Below, piece by piece: positions 24,679 through 35,596 of a DNA stretch of 64,000 bases; the stretch's first letter is position 1; each line of letters opens with the position of its first letter. The position numbers and the translations under genes are program-made. This stretch comes from Macrocybe gigantea (Eukaryota > Basidiomycota > Agaricomycetes > Agaricales > Callistosporiaceae): contig SJRY01000327.1 of the NCBI GenBank assembly GCA_011319805.1, positions 62,001 through 126,000 on the forward strand. The letters are read 5' to 3'. The notes under the pieces were generated by a model. It worked only from the letters and a program-made list of their open reading frames with translations, ran no database searches and had not been told where the DNA came from.

Positions 24679-25643
24679 ATGACCACCACCGCCGACGCCC
24701 CGCCTAGCATCCTCCGCCGCTCCCTCCACGCCGTCCAGGACATTTTCTCCCCTTTCTCAGCTGCCGCACTCGCCTCTCTCCCTCGCCCGGCACGCCCCCG
24801 CAGGTACACTCGCGCGGATGCCATCCCAGAGACACAACATGACCAGCACGGTCAACCCCCTACCGTCAGAGACTACCATGCCATAAACTCCCTCCCGCCC
24901 CAGGTCCGCGTCCCAAAAAAGGTTGCCACACCTATCAAGGTCGAGGCCAAAGTCTGGTTTGCCAATGAAAGAAGTTCGCCTTTCTTGCAAACTTGAAGCT
25001 TTGCCTGTTCCTCATAACCACCGTCTCTTGCAGCCTGGGTCGCATGGCTCGACATGGCCATCTTGCTCGGGACCCTTGCCCTAGCACTTTTCAATGCGTC
25101 CAAGGATGAAATTGCGACTAGATTCGCCCTTGTGTACGCTTTCATCAGCGTCTCTGTCCTGGTTCGCATCTCGCCTTTTCCTCGTTTTCGAGACCTAAAA
25201 TCAATCCCATATATCCAGATATATGCGTTTCTTCTGTATCAGTATCGCATTACTATGATTCGGCGTCGTGATCCGGGACATTTTGGTATGTCTTGAGCAC
25301 GAAATCTACGTACATATCTATACCTTTTGCCTTCCAGATGCACTCGCGGGTCCCGTCATTCTTGGTGTCGCGCTTTTCTTCGCTGTCCTTGCGAACTTTG
25401 TCATTCGAGGTCCGTGCATCAGTCAACAATCAATATGCCATTGTAACTGACGTCCATCACTTCAATGAAAGTACGCGAACTGTAAACGTTCCCGCCTTGC
25501 TCTGATACATGCACGATCCAACTGATGTGTATAATCTCTCTTTCAGGCGTGAAAAAGAAGTCCCCATTCCTGGTGCTGGTCTCTACACTATTGCCTACAA
25601 TTTAACAGCATCATTGGCATTCAATGGCCAATCACGTTCTTAA
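24679..25643 (+). CDS. vacuolar transporter chaperone-like protein VTC1 (DUF202)
   Basis: A 222-residue membrane protein related to VTC1, the small subunit of the complex that makes and translocates polyphosphate at the vacuole. Exons 24679-24973, 25034-25161, 25219-25285, 25338-25409, 25472-25481 and 25547-25643. The DUF202 core is VWFANERTWVAWLDMAILL, then TM segments (GTLALALFNAS, FISVSVLIYAFLLYQY, LGVALFFAVLANFVIR) and the conserved RRRDPGHFD loop. The fifth exon is only 10 nt; it restores the frame into REKEVPIPGAG and gives 223 codons. The N-terminal 85 residues are an extension compared with yeast Vtc1 (129 residues). There is no SPX or catalytic VTC4 domain. Confidence 0.88.
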
Positions 25644-26937
25644 TTACCGTTGCCTCTTGTTCTCATCAAAACTGTACGTATTGTCTGGCTTATCTTAGTA
25701 CAATCATGCTGTCTGCAGCAGAAATCCGGAGCGTTGCGATTACGTCTTCCATATGGTGGCTGAATACAGCACCTGCCTTGTCTTCCCTCTGGAATATCTA
25801 CTCTGCCGAAGGACTGGCTTTGTCGGTCGACTGCAAACTTCTCCGATCCATATGGAATTCGACAGTCGATCAGCATCGTGTTTTTCATTGAACGTGAGAT
25901 TGTCGCTATGTTCATGCTAAAGTGCTATGCACCCGTGCCTTAGTTGATCAACATGAATGGTGACACCCCCTTTTTTGTCCTATCGACATCTATCTGCCCG
26001 AGTCAATACGAGAATACGAGATCACATCGATATCTTGTTTACCTTTCGCATTAGGGATTACTCATCATTTACAAGACGTTCAAGTGTCACACAAAAGGCC
26101 ATCATTCCGTCCGATCGCGGCCTCAGGGTCCGATGTGAGAGCTCCAGAGAAATTGCATCCTTGTTGGGACTTGAGAGCAATCGTATGCATGCGGCGAACG
26201 GGAGAAAAAAAGGTTCCAGATCGCTGAAACACGGTGAATCCTCGCGATATGGAAATGCTCGCTGAGCAAGCGGGAGGAGATCAGTAGCACACGCAAGACG
26301 TTGCGACACTGTTTTCCATATATATATCTTGCACTCGCACCATACCTTTCGGCCTTACTGTCAACTTCGACCTTGTGGTTGTCAGAATTGACAAACAAAA
26401 TCCAATTGTCCTGCTGCATGCTCTTTGGTGCGCGATTTCATTCTCGCGCGTACAAGGATCTTTTTTGCACAGCACCAACCAGAGCAGGCTGTGTAGACAT
26501 CCATCTATACACGACTCGACCCAAATGAGAAACGCATGTGGTGCGGTTCCTTGTTCAGCTTTTCCAAATGGTGTTGTGATGCGCGTTGCCTTTGGTCTCT
26601 TTGCCGATTTCGACTTGGCGTGCAAGTTCGGGCATGCCGTGAGACGACCAAAGAGCCGATCTCCAGCTGCAGGCATCAAGAGCGCCTCCTGGATACTTTC
26701 ATTTTTAAACGCTTGTCCGACAAGCACGGAACTGGAAGTATAGAAAAATTATATTGCTTTTTTTCTTCCTTGTTCTCATACAAACCCCATGGGACTACTG
26801 GCTACACAGCATGACGGAGTTGAAATTAATGATCAGATTATTCTAGCTTTTGTCGTACGATATACTAAGGTCTAGCCGGGCAGTGAAGAAGGAAGCAAGA
26901 ATACGATAAGTACGTTTTTTTGGAGGACGCATTGTGG
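25644..26937. other. 1.3-kb region without a supported gene
   Basis: It lies between the VTC1 stop and the NTF2-like stop (convergent genes). A minus-strand open frame at 26281-26727 (148 codons) and several shorter plus-strand frames exist, but none shows family motifs or exon junctions. I see no tRNA-like cloverleaf or transposase remnant. It may hold 3' UTRs or a fast-evolving gene. Confidence 0.4.
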
Positions 26938-27550
26938 CTATAGTGCCGCTTGTCGGTCGACCCTGATGTCCGAGGCAACAAACGCCAGGTCGACTATTCT
27001 TCGACTATCGTGAAAAGGCGATGAAGAAAGCGACTCGATTCTGGTTCATGCATCATGAGCGTAGTACGTTCCTAGAAGAAACGCGGTACCAACTTTACAG
27101 TGACTGTCTTGTGCCGCTCAAAATCGAGCGGCTTTCCAGTCCCTGGAAGCATTTTCTGAATCCCACGAATGACATAGACGCCGCCGAAGGAGCCATTCTA
27201 AAACAATGCGCACCGAGTAATGTCAGAGTGATCGAAGAAAGTGGTATTGAGCGAAAACTCACTCGATTGGTGGTAGGATCCCGAGGCATCTCCACTGCTT
27301 GCTGCCAGTGCACTTTAAGGCCCTTTGTGGAGCTCTTGCGCATGGCCAGGACGAGTTGGCATATGCCATCACGAGTAAGTGGTGCGCCGTTTATGGTGGC
27401 CTTTAGATTGTCTGCAAATGTGGAGGATATGGCGCGCAGCGCCTGCTCATCTGTCCGTGCCTCGAATATGTCGCGAATATGCCGAACAGACCAATCCGTC
27501 AGAGAAGAAAGCTGGACGTGGAAGGTGGTCGTCTCAGTGAGCATCTCCAT
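26938..27550 (-). CDS. NTF2/SnoaL-like small protein
   Basis: A 152-residue protein from exons 27263-27550, 27094-27197 and 26938-27004 (153 codons). The segments SVRHIRDIFEARTDEQALRA, then ISSTFADNLKATINGAPLT, the strand pair GSFGGVYVIRGIQKMLPG, FERHKTVTV, and the end IVDLAFVASDIRVDRQAA match a basidiomycete family with an NTF2-like cone fold. No catalytic Asp/His pair can be assigned, so it is best treated as a small ligand-binding or orphan protein. The splice phases agree across all three exons, which supports the model. A 172-codon frame overlapping its 5' end (27499-28017, minus strand) is probably a shadow. Confidence 0.78.
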
Positions 27551-28869
27551 AGCGGCGAGAGTAGAAGAAATAGAATGGGTGCAGGCGGTGCCTCGATCGG
27601 CTTATATATATATGAGATTAGAAAGACAGAGGTATCAGGAGGAGGCGGTGAAGACGGGCTGGGATGTTCATGTCGTGATGGGTTTTTATTGAGGCAGCCC
27701 TGACGTGTGGTTGCATATCTCCAAGCGAAAAATACTCGGTTTGTGCTCGGAGACAACGCGATGGGGAATGTGGTCCGTCGGGCTTTCCACTTGAATGGTA
27801 AGTTATCAGCGAGCAAAAGTTGACATGCAAAACGGGAAGAATTGCCATCTTTCGTAATTTCGCCGATCACCTTGGCCCAGATCCCTGAGCTGGCAGAAAT
27901 CCATGCGTGTTGGCACTCAGCGAAGTAGAAGGCTCTCGCCTTGGCTACAGTCTGTTCTGCGCTATCTCGGTCCGAGGTAACCAGCATCAACGGCTGATAC
28001 CCATCTTCAATCATCATGACCAGTGTGGATCTGACGCAAGACGATGACCCGCAGACACATGCAATACAGGAACTTGCTCACATTTGTCTAAATACACCCA
28101 CATTGTACAACGCCTCCGCCGCTCGAGAGCCTCAGATGGCACACTGACGATCCCACAAGACGGTTCCCGAACCTCGTGCAGAGGAATGAAAACGAGGTGA
28201 TCAAGCAGACACGGTGAACAGATGACCTGGCATCGCTACATACTCGCCCAGATCCTGCTTTGCAGATCGTCACCAAGCATCGTGAATACGCTTCAAATCT
28301 GCTCATCTCGACGGATGGTGCGATGTCTCAGAAGAATTGCCCAATGCATGCTCAAGGTGCCGGGCGTGTGCGAGCCCGGACCCCGTTCCTTGCCAATCTG
28401 GCTGTGATGCGATGCTCTGTTCGTCCAGTCTCCGGCCCAAGCGGGGTGAGCACCGATACCTCACGGAACGTTTCTTTTCTTTTGTTTACCTTTGTTCCAA
28501 CTTGTGTGTGCCATTTTTTTTCGGCCAACTCAAAGAGTAGACCGAAGTGTCAGCGCGAAATTGCAGATCAGAGTGAGAAACACGACAAGATGCTTCCAGA
28601 CGATTCTGGACCTTGCATCACGCTTGATCAAGAAACGCTCTCATGTGGATCGCACAACGCGTTAAAACATATACATTTTATGGTAAGATAATGATACAAC
28701 TATCAGTCAGGATACAGACATATTACTTAGTGTACAGTGCATTATTTATCTATTCATATTTGTCAAAGATAAAAAGACATGAGGACGAAATCAAAGAAAA
28801 TGATTTGAATGGATGTCTGTCAGCAAATGAACAGGGCAACTGGAGAGACAAAATACGAAGACCAGAATT
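27551..28869. other. 1.3-kb region with unresolved coding-like fragments
   Basis: Upstream of the NTF2-like gene. On the plus strand an ATG at 28018 opens a coding-like stretch (MTSVDLTQDDDPQTHAIQEL) and later segments in other frames look protein-like (for example ENEVIKQTR near 28180-28210 and PDPALQIVTKHREYASNLL near 28248-28305). A Cys-rich string (ACSRCRACASPDPVPCQSGC) occurs near 28344-28405 in yet another frame. I could not join these with normal introns, so this may be a broken gene, an unrecognised gene with sequence errors, or chance. Confidence 0.3.
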
Positions 28870-30325
28870 TTAGCCGGCTTGATAAACAGCAGGGCCGGCA
28901 ACCACATGAGGGTTGATCAAGGAGAAGTTGAATGGCGTCACCGATATGTTGGCGTCGGTGATTGCGACGAACCTGTAGACGAGCACCGTTGAAAATAAAG
29001 CCAAGCCAAAGGAGTGGTTCGTACATCGTTCCGTTGAAAACAGGGGCAGTGCCGTTGCCGAGTATAAGGTCGTCCGGTTGAAAGGTCGACGCTGAGGTGC
29101 CGTTGATGTCTTGCAGGTGTGTATAAGTCGTGTTCAATTGCGAAATCCATGCCACGAACTGAAACACGGTGAAGGACGTTAGTTGACATGTTTTGAATCA
29201 GTATGTTCGGTGCGTCACCTGAGGAGCACCAGCTGTGGTGTTTGTTGTGTAATTAGAGCTGAAGGTTATATTTTGACCAGGCAGCTGCCATGTGAGATTG
29301 ACCTGTCTGCCCGGAGTCGATAGAGGAATGGTGCGGTTGTGCGTGATTGCTGGGGCAGTGTTGTTCCCTGGGGTCGTGCTGTTGCTTAAATTGGTAGCGT
29401 TGGGATTGTTCTAAGGATAGTTTATGAAGAAAGATGGATGGTCTATTGATGAGGACGCACGGTGACGTTTAGAGGAGGTAAGGTCTGCCAGGCAATGAGG
29501 GGATTTTGAGGAGGGCAGCTTGTTATGTATGGAGCAAGCCAAGACCAGGCCAATGCCTGGGAAATGGCTGGTGTGAACCAAATCTATGAGGGCTGTGAGC
29601 GTGAGATATATACAGAACAACGAGACGCACAGGCATTGGGAAAAGACCTTCAAATTGCCTGAACACCATCTGCTGGCGAGCTTTTATTGTGACTATTTGC
29701 AGGAGCAACTCTGCAGCGGCCCGGGAATCCAAATGCTCCAGAAATCCGTATACTCCAGCCTCGCCTACTCTCGTGAGCTGAGGGAGAATATAAGACAAGG
29801 ATCACGAGAATGGTCTGAGTGCTCACCTTTTGACAGAAATCCACAAATGGCGAACAGTCGTAAATGGATATGTGTAATTGCATGGCAGAGCAGCAGCGGC
29901 TATCGGAGAAACGTCGGCAAGAATCAAAGAATGGCATTTGCAAAACGGGGCATACGTCCAATCATGTCGCTGATAACCTGTGCATGCCCAATTTCCTGCT
30001 CTGCCATAAATTGAATGAGATAACGATCATCGGGACCTAGACCGGCATTAAGGAACGCAGAATCATTGAACACGGCGAGACCATGGTGGAAGAGGTCGAG
30101 TTGAATGTATTCAAAGTTCAAGGCAAGGTTCTTTGGAGATTTCTGTGAACTAGATTGGGATATAAAATGTTTCACACGGCTCACCAAGGATTGGAAGTCA
30201 TAATCGCTCATGGGGACATAGTCTGGAGGTGTGTTGTTAGTGCCGATGCCGCCCGCAGGCTGAAAGGGCGGGGCGGCGAGGGCTACGAGGAGGAAGAGAA
30301 GGAGTGAGATGATTGGGGCCAACAT
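28870..30325 (-). CDS. secreted ferritin-like protein, Rds1/stress-response type (frame broken by one base)
   Basis: A 362-residue secreted protein with a signal peptide (MLAPIISLLLFLLVALAAP) and a ferritin-like domain: NLALNFEYIQLDLFHHGLAV, DDRYLIQFMAEQEIGHAQVI, FVDFCQKLTRVGEAGVYGFL and ARQQMVFRQFEGLFPMP, followed by an N-glycosylation-rich C-terminal domain ending NPHVVAGPAVYQAG. Exons: 30185-30325, 29956-30130, 29827-29899, 29631-29777, 29461-29583, 29219-29410, 29025-29158 and 28870-28972. The lengths sum to one base short of 363 codons; the frame changes inside the 73-nt third exon near 29848-29855, between PFTTVR and FVDFCQK. Family members are induced by stress or starvation; metal binding is plausible but not shown. 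Confidence 0.88.
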
Positions 30326-30481
30326 GGAGAACGGGGCGAGAACATTTTGGAGAATGCGACTCTGGCTTTTTATCGTCGGAGACACGACTACGGCGATGAT
30401 GTCATGGCTTAGACGCGACTATTATGTAATCAATGCTCACCTGCGACAAAAACTCATTACCTTTTTTGGGAAGCTCCATCC

Positions 30482-31801
30482 ATGTCCAAACTCCAATCAT
30501 CCAGCAATCCGCCGAGTTTGTTCGGCCAGTCCACGACCCAGCCGTCGTCCACAAGCTTTTTTGGTCAGTCGACGACGCAGCAGCCATCGACCAGCTTTTT
30601 TGGTCAGTCGACGACGCAACAGCCATCGACAAGCCTCTTTGGTCTGTCGACGACTCAGCAACAGCAATCAGGCAGTCTATTCGGCAGCTCTCTTCAACTT
30701 CCACAATCTCAGGCGACCGGTTTCTTTGGGACTACGACTTCACCATTTGGAACCAGACCTCCGCAACAAAGGCGCGTACCACACCTTTGTCATCCGACTC
30801 TCCAAATTGACCATGAAATAGCCAACTGCTAACGTCGACGCAGCCTACTTCCCCACTTTTCGCGAAATCTACGAAATTCAGTGACCTTCCCGATGACATC
30901 AAACGCACTTTAGAAGCAATAGAGTCAGTTTTTTTCGTCCTCGTCATGTTCAACCGCTTATTGACTGTCCCCAGTTCTTACATCCAAGACGCGTCCAGAT
31001 CGCCAAGGATCTGCACCAGCGCAAATTGGGCGAGGAGCCAACAAAGGGAAATGAATTGATCAAGGGCATCCATAAGGTATTCGCTTGTCATTCTTAGCAC
31101 ATGCACGTAATGTGATGCACATTTCACCCTCAAGGATTCAGTCCAAACGACGACGCTTATCCGGAATGATGCGCGATTTACAAAAGACATCAAAGCCAAA
31201 GTCGAACGGGCAATACAAGACATCATCGTTGCCACCAGAATAATAGATGGTTTTAAAAGTCCTCAGGCGACTGGGGCAAGCGGAGCTAGTTATCTCAAGG
31301 ATCACGCGGGCTTCCCTTTAGAGTATGTGCGCACCGTTCCATCCACGCTCTGGCCTGACTTTGTTGCAGGTACTTCGCTCGTGTGACAAACGAGATGAGG
31401 GAACGCCTCCTTTGGTACAGAAACACCATAGAAGTAAGATGCATTCTTACATCGTCATGATCAGTGCATTTAATGCGTTTTTTTTTTCCCAGCAGATCGA
31501 ACGCAAACTGGCATCATCAACTAACCAGATTCAAAGCCCTCAGAGTATGCCTTTTAAATTTCTTCTCGTTGTCGTTACCTACGACTTTGCCATCTTAGGC
31601 GTCTCTACTACGTTGCAAGCACAAAATACAACATTCCTTGCCCTCGCAAGCAGGGCAGCTACATTGGACGCCGACTTGCAAAGGATCAAGACACTATACA
31701 CGCAGCTCTGGCGCGCCAAAACAGGGAGCGCCCGAGATCCCTTCAATGAACTGGATCAGAATGTCGGTGCTGGGGGGCTCATGGACAGCGTCGGTGTCTA
31801 G
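30482..31801 (+). CDS. FG nucleoporin of the Nup62 complex (Nup49/Nup58-like; frame shift near 30990)
   Basis: An FG nucleoporin of the central channel. The N-terminus is a repeat-rich FG region (SLFGQSTTQ, SFFGQSTTQQPST units), followed by FAKSTKFSDLPDDIKRTLEA, DLHQRKLGEEPTKGNELIKG, a coiled coil (KDIKAKVERAIQDIIVATR), YFARVTNEMRERLLWYRNT and a C-terminal coiled coil ending LMDSVGV. Exons: 30482-30775, 30844-30923, 30975-31076, 31135-31322, 31370-31433, 31493-31544 and 31599-31801; one base is missing, near 30988-30991, between SYIQD and VQIAKDLHQ. An alternative acceptor 14 nt downstream would keep the frame but drop the SYIQ segment. With the base restored it is 327 residues, divergent from the Rds1-like gene. 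Confidence 0.87.
30514..30665 (+). repeat. tandem 39-nt FG-repeat units
   Basis: Imperfect tandem copies of a 39-nt unit beginning AGCTTTTTTGGTCAGTCGAC and encoding SFFGQSTTQQPST, about four copies with drift at both ends. The middle copies are nearly identical at the DNA level, which suggests recent slippage or unequal crossing-over within the nucleoporin gene. Confidence 0.8.
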
Positions 31802-31980
31802 ATGGAAATGGCAGGATGGACAGGACTTGCCGCTGTCACGACCATCAGTGTCCTTGATTTAGCGGTGTGCGGTTGTTTTGAGCCGTCCTCGTTGACAGTG
31901 GCCGTCATATTTTATAAAAAAAAAAAGAGGCCAATGCAGTATCTCCGTATACCGTTTGTAGTACACACGCCCTCCACTCC

Positions 31981-33265
31981 ATGGCGTATCAACAACCACA
32001 ACAGGACATCGTTTCTGGCGAGCAGTACCGCTATGCCTTAACCAACTTTGCAAGTCAACTTCAGCTATGACAGATGCTGGTTACCCCATAATAACTTGTG
32101 ACCTTACCGACAGCGCATCGCACACGAAAAAGTTGAGCAGCAGCGCCTTCAGCTCGAGGAGCAAGAAAGACAGGTCGCCAGCTTCGCGCGCGCATCGCAT
32201 TGTTGGAAGGCTCCGGAGCGGGACATCAGACGGGACGGGGAGGAAATACCGTCGACGATTTCTCGATCAGAGTGCGTTTCGCTCATCTAAACTAGTTCCA
32301 AAGGCTGTTTCCTGATCATGATCGTCCACAGAATGCCGCCGCGCAGCTCGACAAACTGATTAATCGATGGGCCGCAGAGATCGTTAGGAATCCACCAGCA
32401 CCCCTGGATGCACTCAGCGCCGCGGTGCTTGCGGACGTAGCCAATGGAGCTGTCTCCCAAGGCCCTGCGTCATCTATGCAAACGCAAAACTATCTGCGTC
32501 ATGCCATGTCTGAAGCCATCTCGGAAGGCGTCATCAATTGCCTCCTCGTCACCAACTCCAACGAAGCGAACGTGCAGCTCACGCGAATCCATGAACATCT
32601 CTTTGCGCGTACGTCGGTCCAATTAAGATTCGGGGACGGATGTAGTAACAGTTCCGTGCCTTTTAGGTGACCCTACAGTCGCGGCCGTGTGGAGACGGCA
32701 GACGTTCTCTGCCGCAGTCGAGTCATGCGCTCCAGACTTGTGTCTCGGCATCCTCTACGAGCAGATCCCGGAGCTGATAAAGCTCCTGAATGGCGTGCTG
32801 CCCGTCTGCGGCGGTGTCTCGGTGCTGGATTCCGCCCAGGAGTTCTCTAGAATGCTCCACGGCGCCTCATTAAACTCGGCGGACGCGTTTTACCGCGCCT
32901 TTGTGCCAGAACTGGGCAGCGCATTGCATCCCCGTCAGATTGAACTCGTGAGGCGCTGCATTAAGAGCGAGAGGGGTGAGATGGACAGAGTCGGCGCGAC
33001 CATCTTTCCTGGCCTCGTCAAGGTGTCCAAGGCCCCCCTTTGCCGAACGGCGTGCCAGGCGAAAACATCCAGGTCATGTTCCTGTCTCATTGGCGATCTT
33101 GGTGTGAAACTGACAACTGGTGTTTAGACGATCGTCAGACGAGCTCAGGTGATATGTGAATGTGCTATGGGAGGGTCACTGCTTCTACCGGTGAATAATG
33201 GACACGCCATGCCAATCCCACAGAATACCCCCGAATATGCGACAGCCAATGTACCCATACTCTAG
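31981..33265 (+). CDS. conserved coiled-coil protein of unknown function (two frame breaks)
   Basis: I do not recognise a named family, but the protein looks real: MAYQQPQQDIVSGEQYRYAL, a Gln/Glu-rich coiled coil (KVEQQRLQLEEQERQVA, LRARIALLEG), then a helical domain (NAAAQLDKLINRWAAEIVR, QNYLRHAMSEAISEGVINCL, RIHEHLFA, WRRQTFSAAVES, FYRAFVPELGSALHPRQIE) ending TIVRRAQVICECAMGG. Exons: 31981-32049, 32114-32271, 32332-32608, 32667-33072 and 33128-33265. Two single bases are missing, near 32178-32183 and in the C run at 33033-33038; with them the exons sum to 350 codons. The first intron appears to have a GC donor (TTT|GCAAGT). It follows the nucleoporin gene by 179 bp and converges on MIC60. 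Confidence 0.75.
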
Positions 33266-33308
33266 GTGTCAAAGTAATATATTTTGTTCTATGAGCCTCT
33301 GCATGGTG

Positions 33309-35448
33309 TTACACGACCTGCAAAGATGCAAACGTAGCCTGGGTTTGTATCACCTGCAAGAAACAGTCAGTCAATCTAGCCAGGACTAGCCCTCGAAATA
33401 TGAACCTACCTCCAATGCCTGCTCAACCTCTAGTCTGCGTCTGGCGGCTTCAAGCCAGTCATGCAGCAACATCTTTGCCGGTCCCTTGAGCTGATTTAAT
33501 TCTCTGGCCGCACTGTCCAGATCCTTCTCGTTGAGGTAGTACTCAGCGCGAGCCAGGATGCTGAGCACGTCGTCCCCAGACACCAGACCTTGCCTTTTGA
33601 ACTGAAGTCCTGAAAAAATACGACTGGCGAGATACGAAAGAACACCCGCATTCTCGTCCGGAACTAGAGCGACATGGGAAACCTTCGGCGCGACGTCGCT
33701 GGCAAACCAGGATGCAAGGTCTGCAAATGGCTCAACCCCGACATCAGGCACCTGGGTGGCCTCGAGGGAGTCTAATGCAGCAGATACTACAGTGTCTTCG
33801 CGGGCGACAGCGATGTGGCGAAGGACCCTCAGTTCCTCACGGAACGGCTTGCGCACCGGAGATGAAAGGGCAGAGGATGATACTGCACGAATGGCAGACC
33901 AGAGGGCATGAACGCGATGTTTTCGTCAAGATATGTCGAATTGTCCAGTGCAATCCGCTCCAAACGCTTTAAGTTGGCAGCGAGTTCTTCAATCTTGGCC
34001 AGGCGTCCGCCACGCTCCTGCTCGACACGGACTTTAATCTCACGTATCCAACGGCGTTGGAGCTCAATGCCTTGTGCAATGACCTCTTCTTTCAATCTAA
34101 AGTAGTTTTATATGAGATTAGCGGACATGAATCACATTCCAGGCAAACACACCGCTCATTAATGAGTTCTGTTTGAGTCCTCAGTTCTTGTTCCAATTTT
34201 TCTCTATAAGCCTGCACGAGCCTAGTCTTTTCTTCCTGGAAGAATCTGCGAAACTCTTCTTCTTGGTTGTCAAGTTTGTCCTGCGCCTGCATTTCCATAT
34301 CCAAAAGACGAATCGAATATTCACGAGCTTGTTCATCTAATTTGGTCTCAAGAGCCGCACGTTCCTCTTCCTTTGCTTTCTCGATTCTCTCTGCCAAAGT
34401 CGTGAGGTCGGATTTCGCTGTTTCCAGTACGTCAGAAGCTTTCGAAGCCGCCTCTGGGTTCGAAGCGAGGAAGGAAGCAAGATTATCTATCGATCCGGCT
34501 AGGTGGTTCAAGACTGGTTCTGTCTGCACCGAGGACACGACAGGAGCCACGAGAGGAAGAGTGACGGGAGTCTGTGAAAGCACAGCAGCGGCAGGCGCTG
34601 GTGTTGGCTCGTGTTTTTTGCCACTGGGGCGAGAGTAACCAGGTGGCGGCTCAAAACCAACGGGAAGCGGGGCTTCATAGATGGGATTTCCGTCGCTTGT
34701 AGAGGAAAGCGGTTCCACGGCCTTCGTCGACATCGGGGTAGGTGACAATGGGATGGGTTCTGAGGGTGGAAAGGGTAGGTCAGGTCGCCCAGCGAGGGCA
34801 TTCTCTGCCCGTCTGACGAGATCAGCCAATTCGTCGGAAACCTGTTGGGCCTGATACTTAGCGACGATTTGCTCCTGCGAATCTTCGTCTCTTTCTTTCC
34901 GTACTTCCGTTTTGACGGAACTTGCGACGGCGTCGAGTGTTTTCGCCGCAGTTTCGCTGGCCTCCCTTGCTCTCTTCTCCACTTCCTGGATAGCCTCTTC
35001 AACGGCTTCATCGTCGCCAATGAGACGGTTATATGTCCTGACGATGACCCGTTGTGAGGAGGAGACAAATTGTTTCGCAGACTCGAAGACCTGCTCCGCG
35101 GTAAGCGTGTCCCAATGATGCGTTTCCGCATATTCTAACATAGTCTGTCCCAGTGGAACTTTGTCGGCAAAGAAATCATAGTAGGTTTGGCTGTAGAAGG
35201 CAGCGAAGGTGCTTCCAACGTAGAACGTTCCTGTCGCGCCCGCGGTTACCCACAAGAACTTTCGGATGACGTTTTTCTTTTTCCTTGGGGGAGCCACATC
35301 TGTAGCTAAACGCTAGAAACAAGTCAACCGTCAGGCGACTTGAGTAGGTCAGATTATATTTGAGTTTGCTCACTCTTCGAACGACACGAACCGCTTCCTT
35401 CCCAGATGTCGAAGCAAGTCGCCTCGAGACAGGAAGTACGGAGTACAT
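33309..35448 (-). CDS. MIC60: MICOS subunit MIC60 / mitofilin (frame broken by one base)
   Basis: MIC60 organises crista junctions in the inner mitochondrial membrane. Exons 35374-35448, 34153-35312, 33410-34096 and 33309-33353. A mitochondrial presequence (MYSVLPVSRRLASTSGKEAV) precedes a TM segment (FLWVTAGATGTFYVGSTFAA), a Pro-rich linker, a long coiled coil (about residues 330-460) and the mitofilin domain (VRKPFREELRVLRHIAVA, YYLNEKDLDSAARELNQLKG, DWLEAARRRLEVEQALEV). Near 33911-33917 the frame jumps: DENI is followed in another frame by VHALWSAIRAVSSSALSS. One added base gives 656 codons, whereas the present exons leave a remainder. It is divergent from the ATG22-like gene, with 148 bp between ATGs. 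Confidence 0.94.
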
Positions 35449-35596
35449 GCTGGGCCGCTATCAGCCAGTAGCCTGGGCAATTTCGATGCTGGTGTAGGCA
35501 ATGGAGGTGTTGGTCAGTCCGAATTTGTCCGTCGGCAACCACGTGCTACTCGATTACCAAAAACGGCGAAGGTATGGTCAGATTCGTTCTGGAACC

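Noticed and set aside
26281..26727. 148-codon minus-strand open frame between VTC1 and the NTF2-like gene
   Set aside because: No family resemblance, no supporting exon junctions and irregular composition; likely chance.
27499..28017. 172-codon minus-strand open frame
   Set aside because: It overlaps the well-supported first exon of the NTF2-like gene in another frame, has no motifs, and ends in Pro/Ser low complexity.
28337..28540. Possible zinc-cluster or MYND-like finger (CSRCRACASPDPVPCQSGC)
   Set aside because: Spacing fits no known finger and the flanking frame is not open to a start codon; kept only as part of an unresolved stretch.
30962..30990. Alternative acceptor as full explanation of the nucleoporin frame shift
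   Set aside because: It works arithmetically but deletes the conserved-looking SYIQ segment; recorded as an alternative, with the missing base preferred because similar losses occur nearby.
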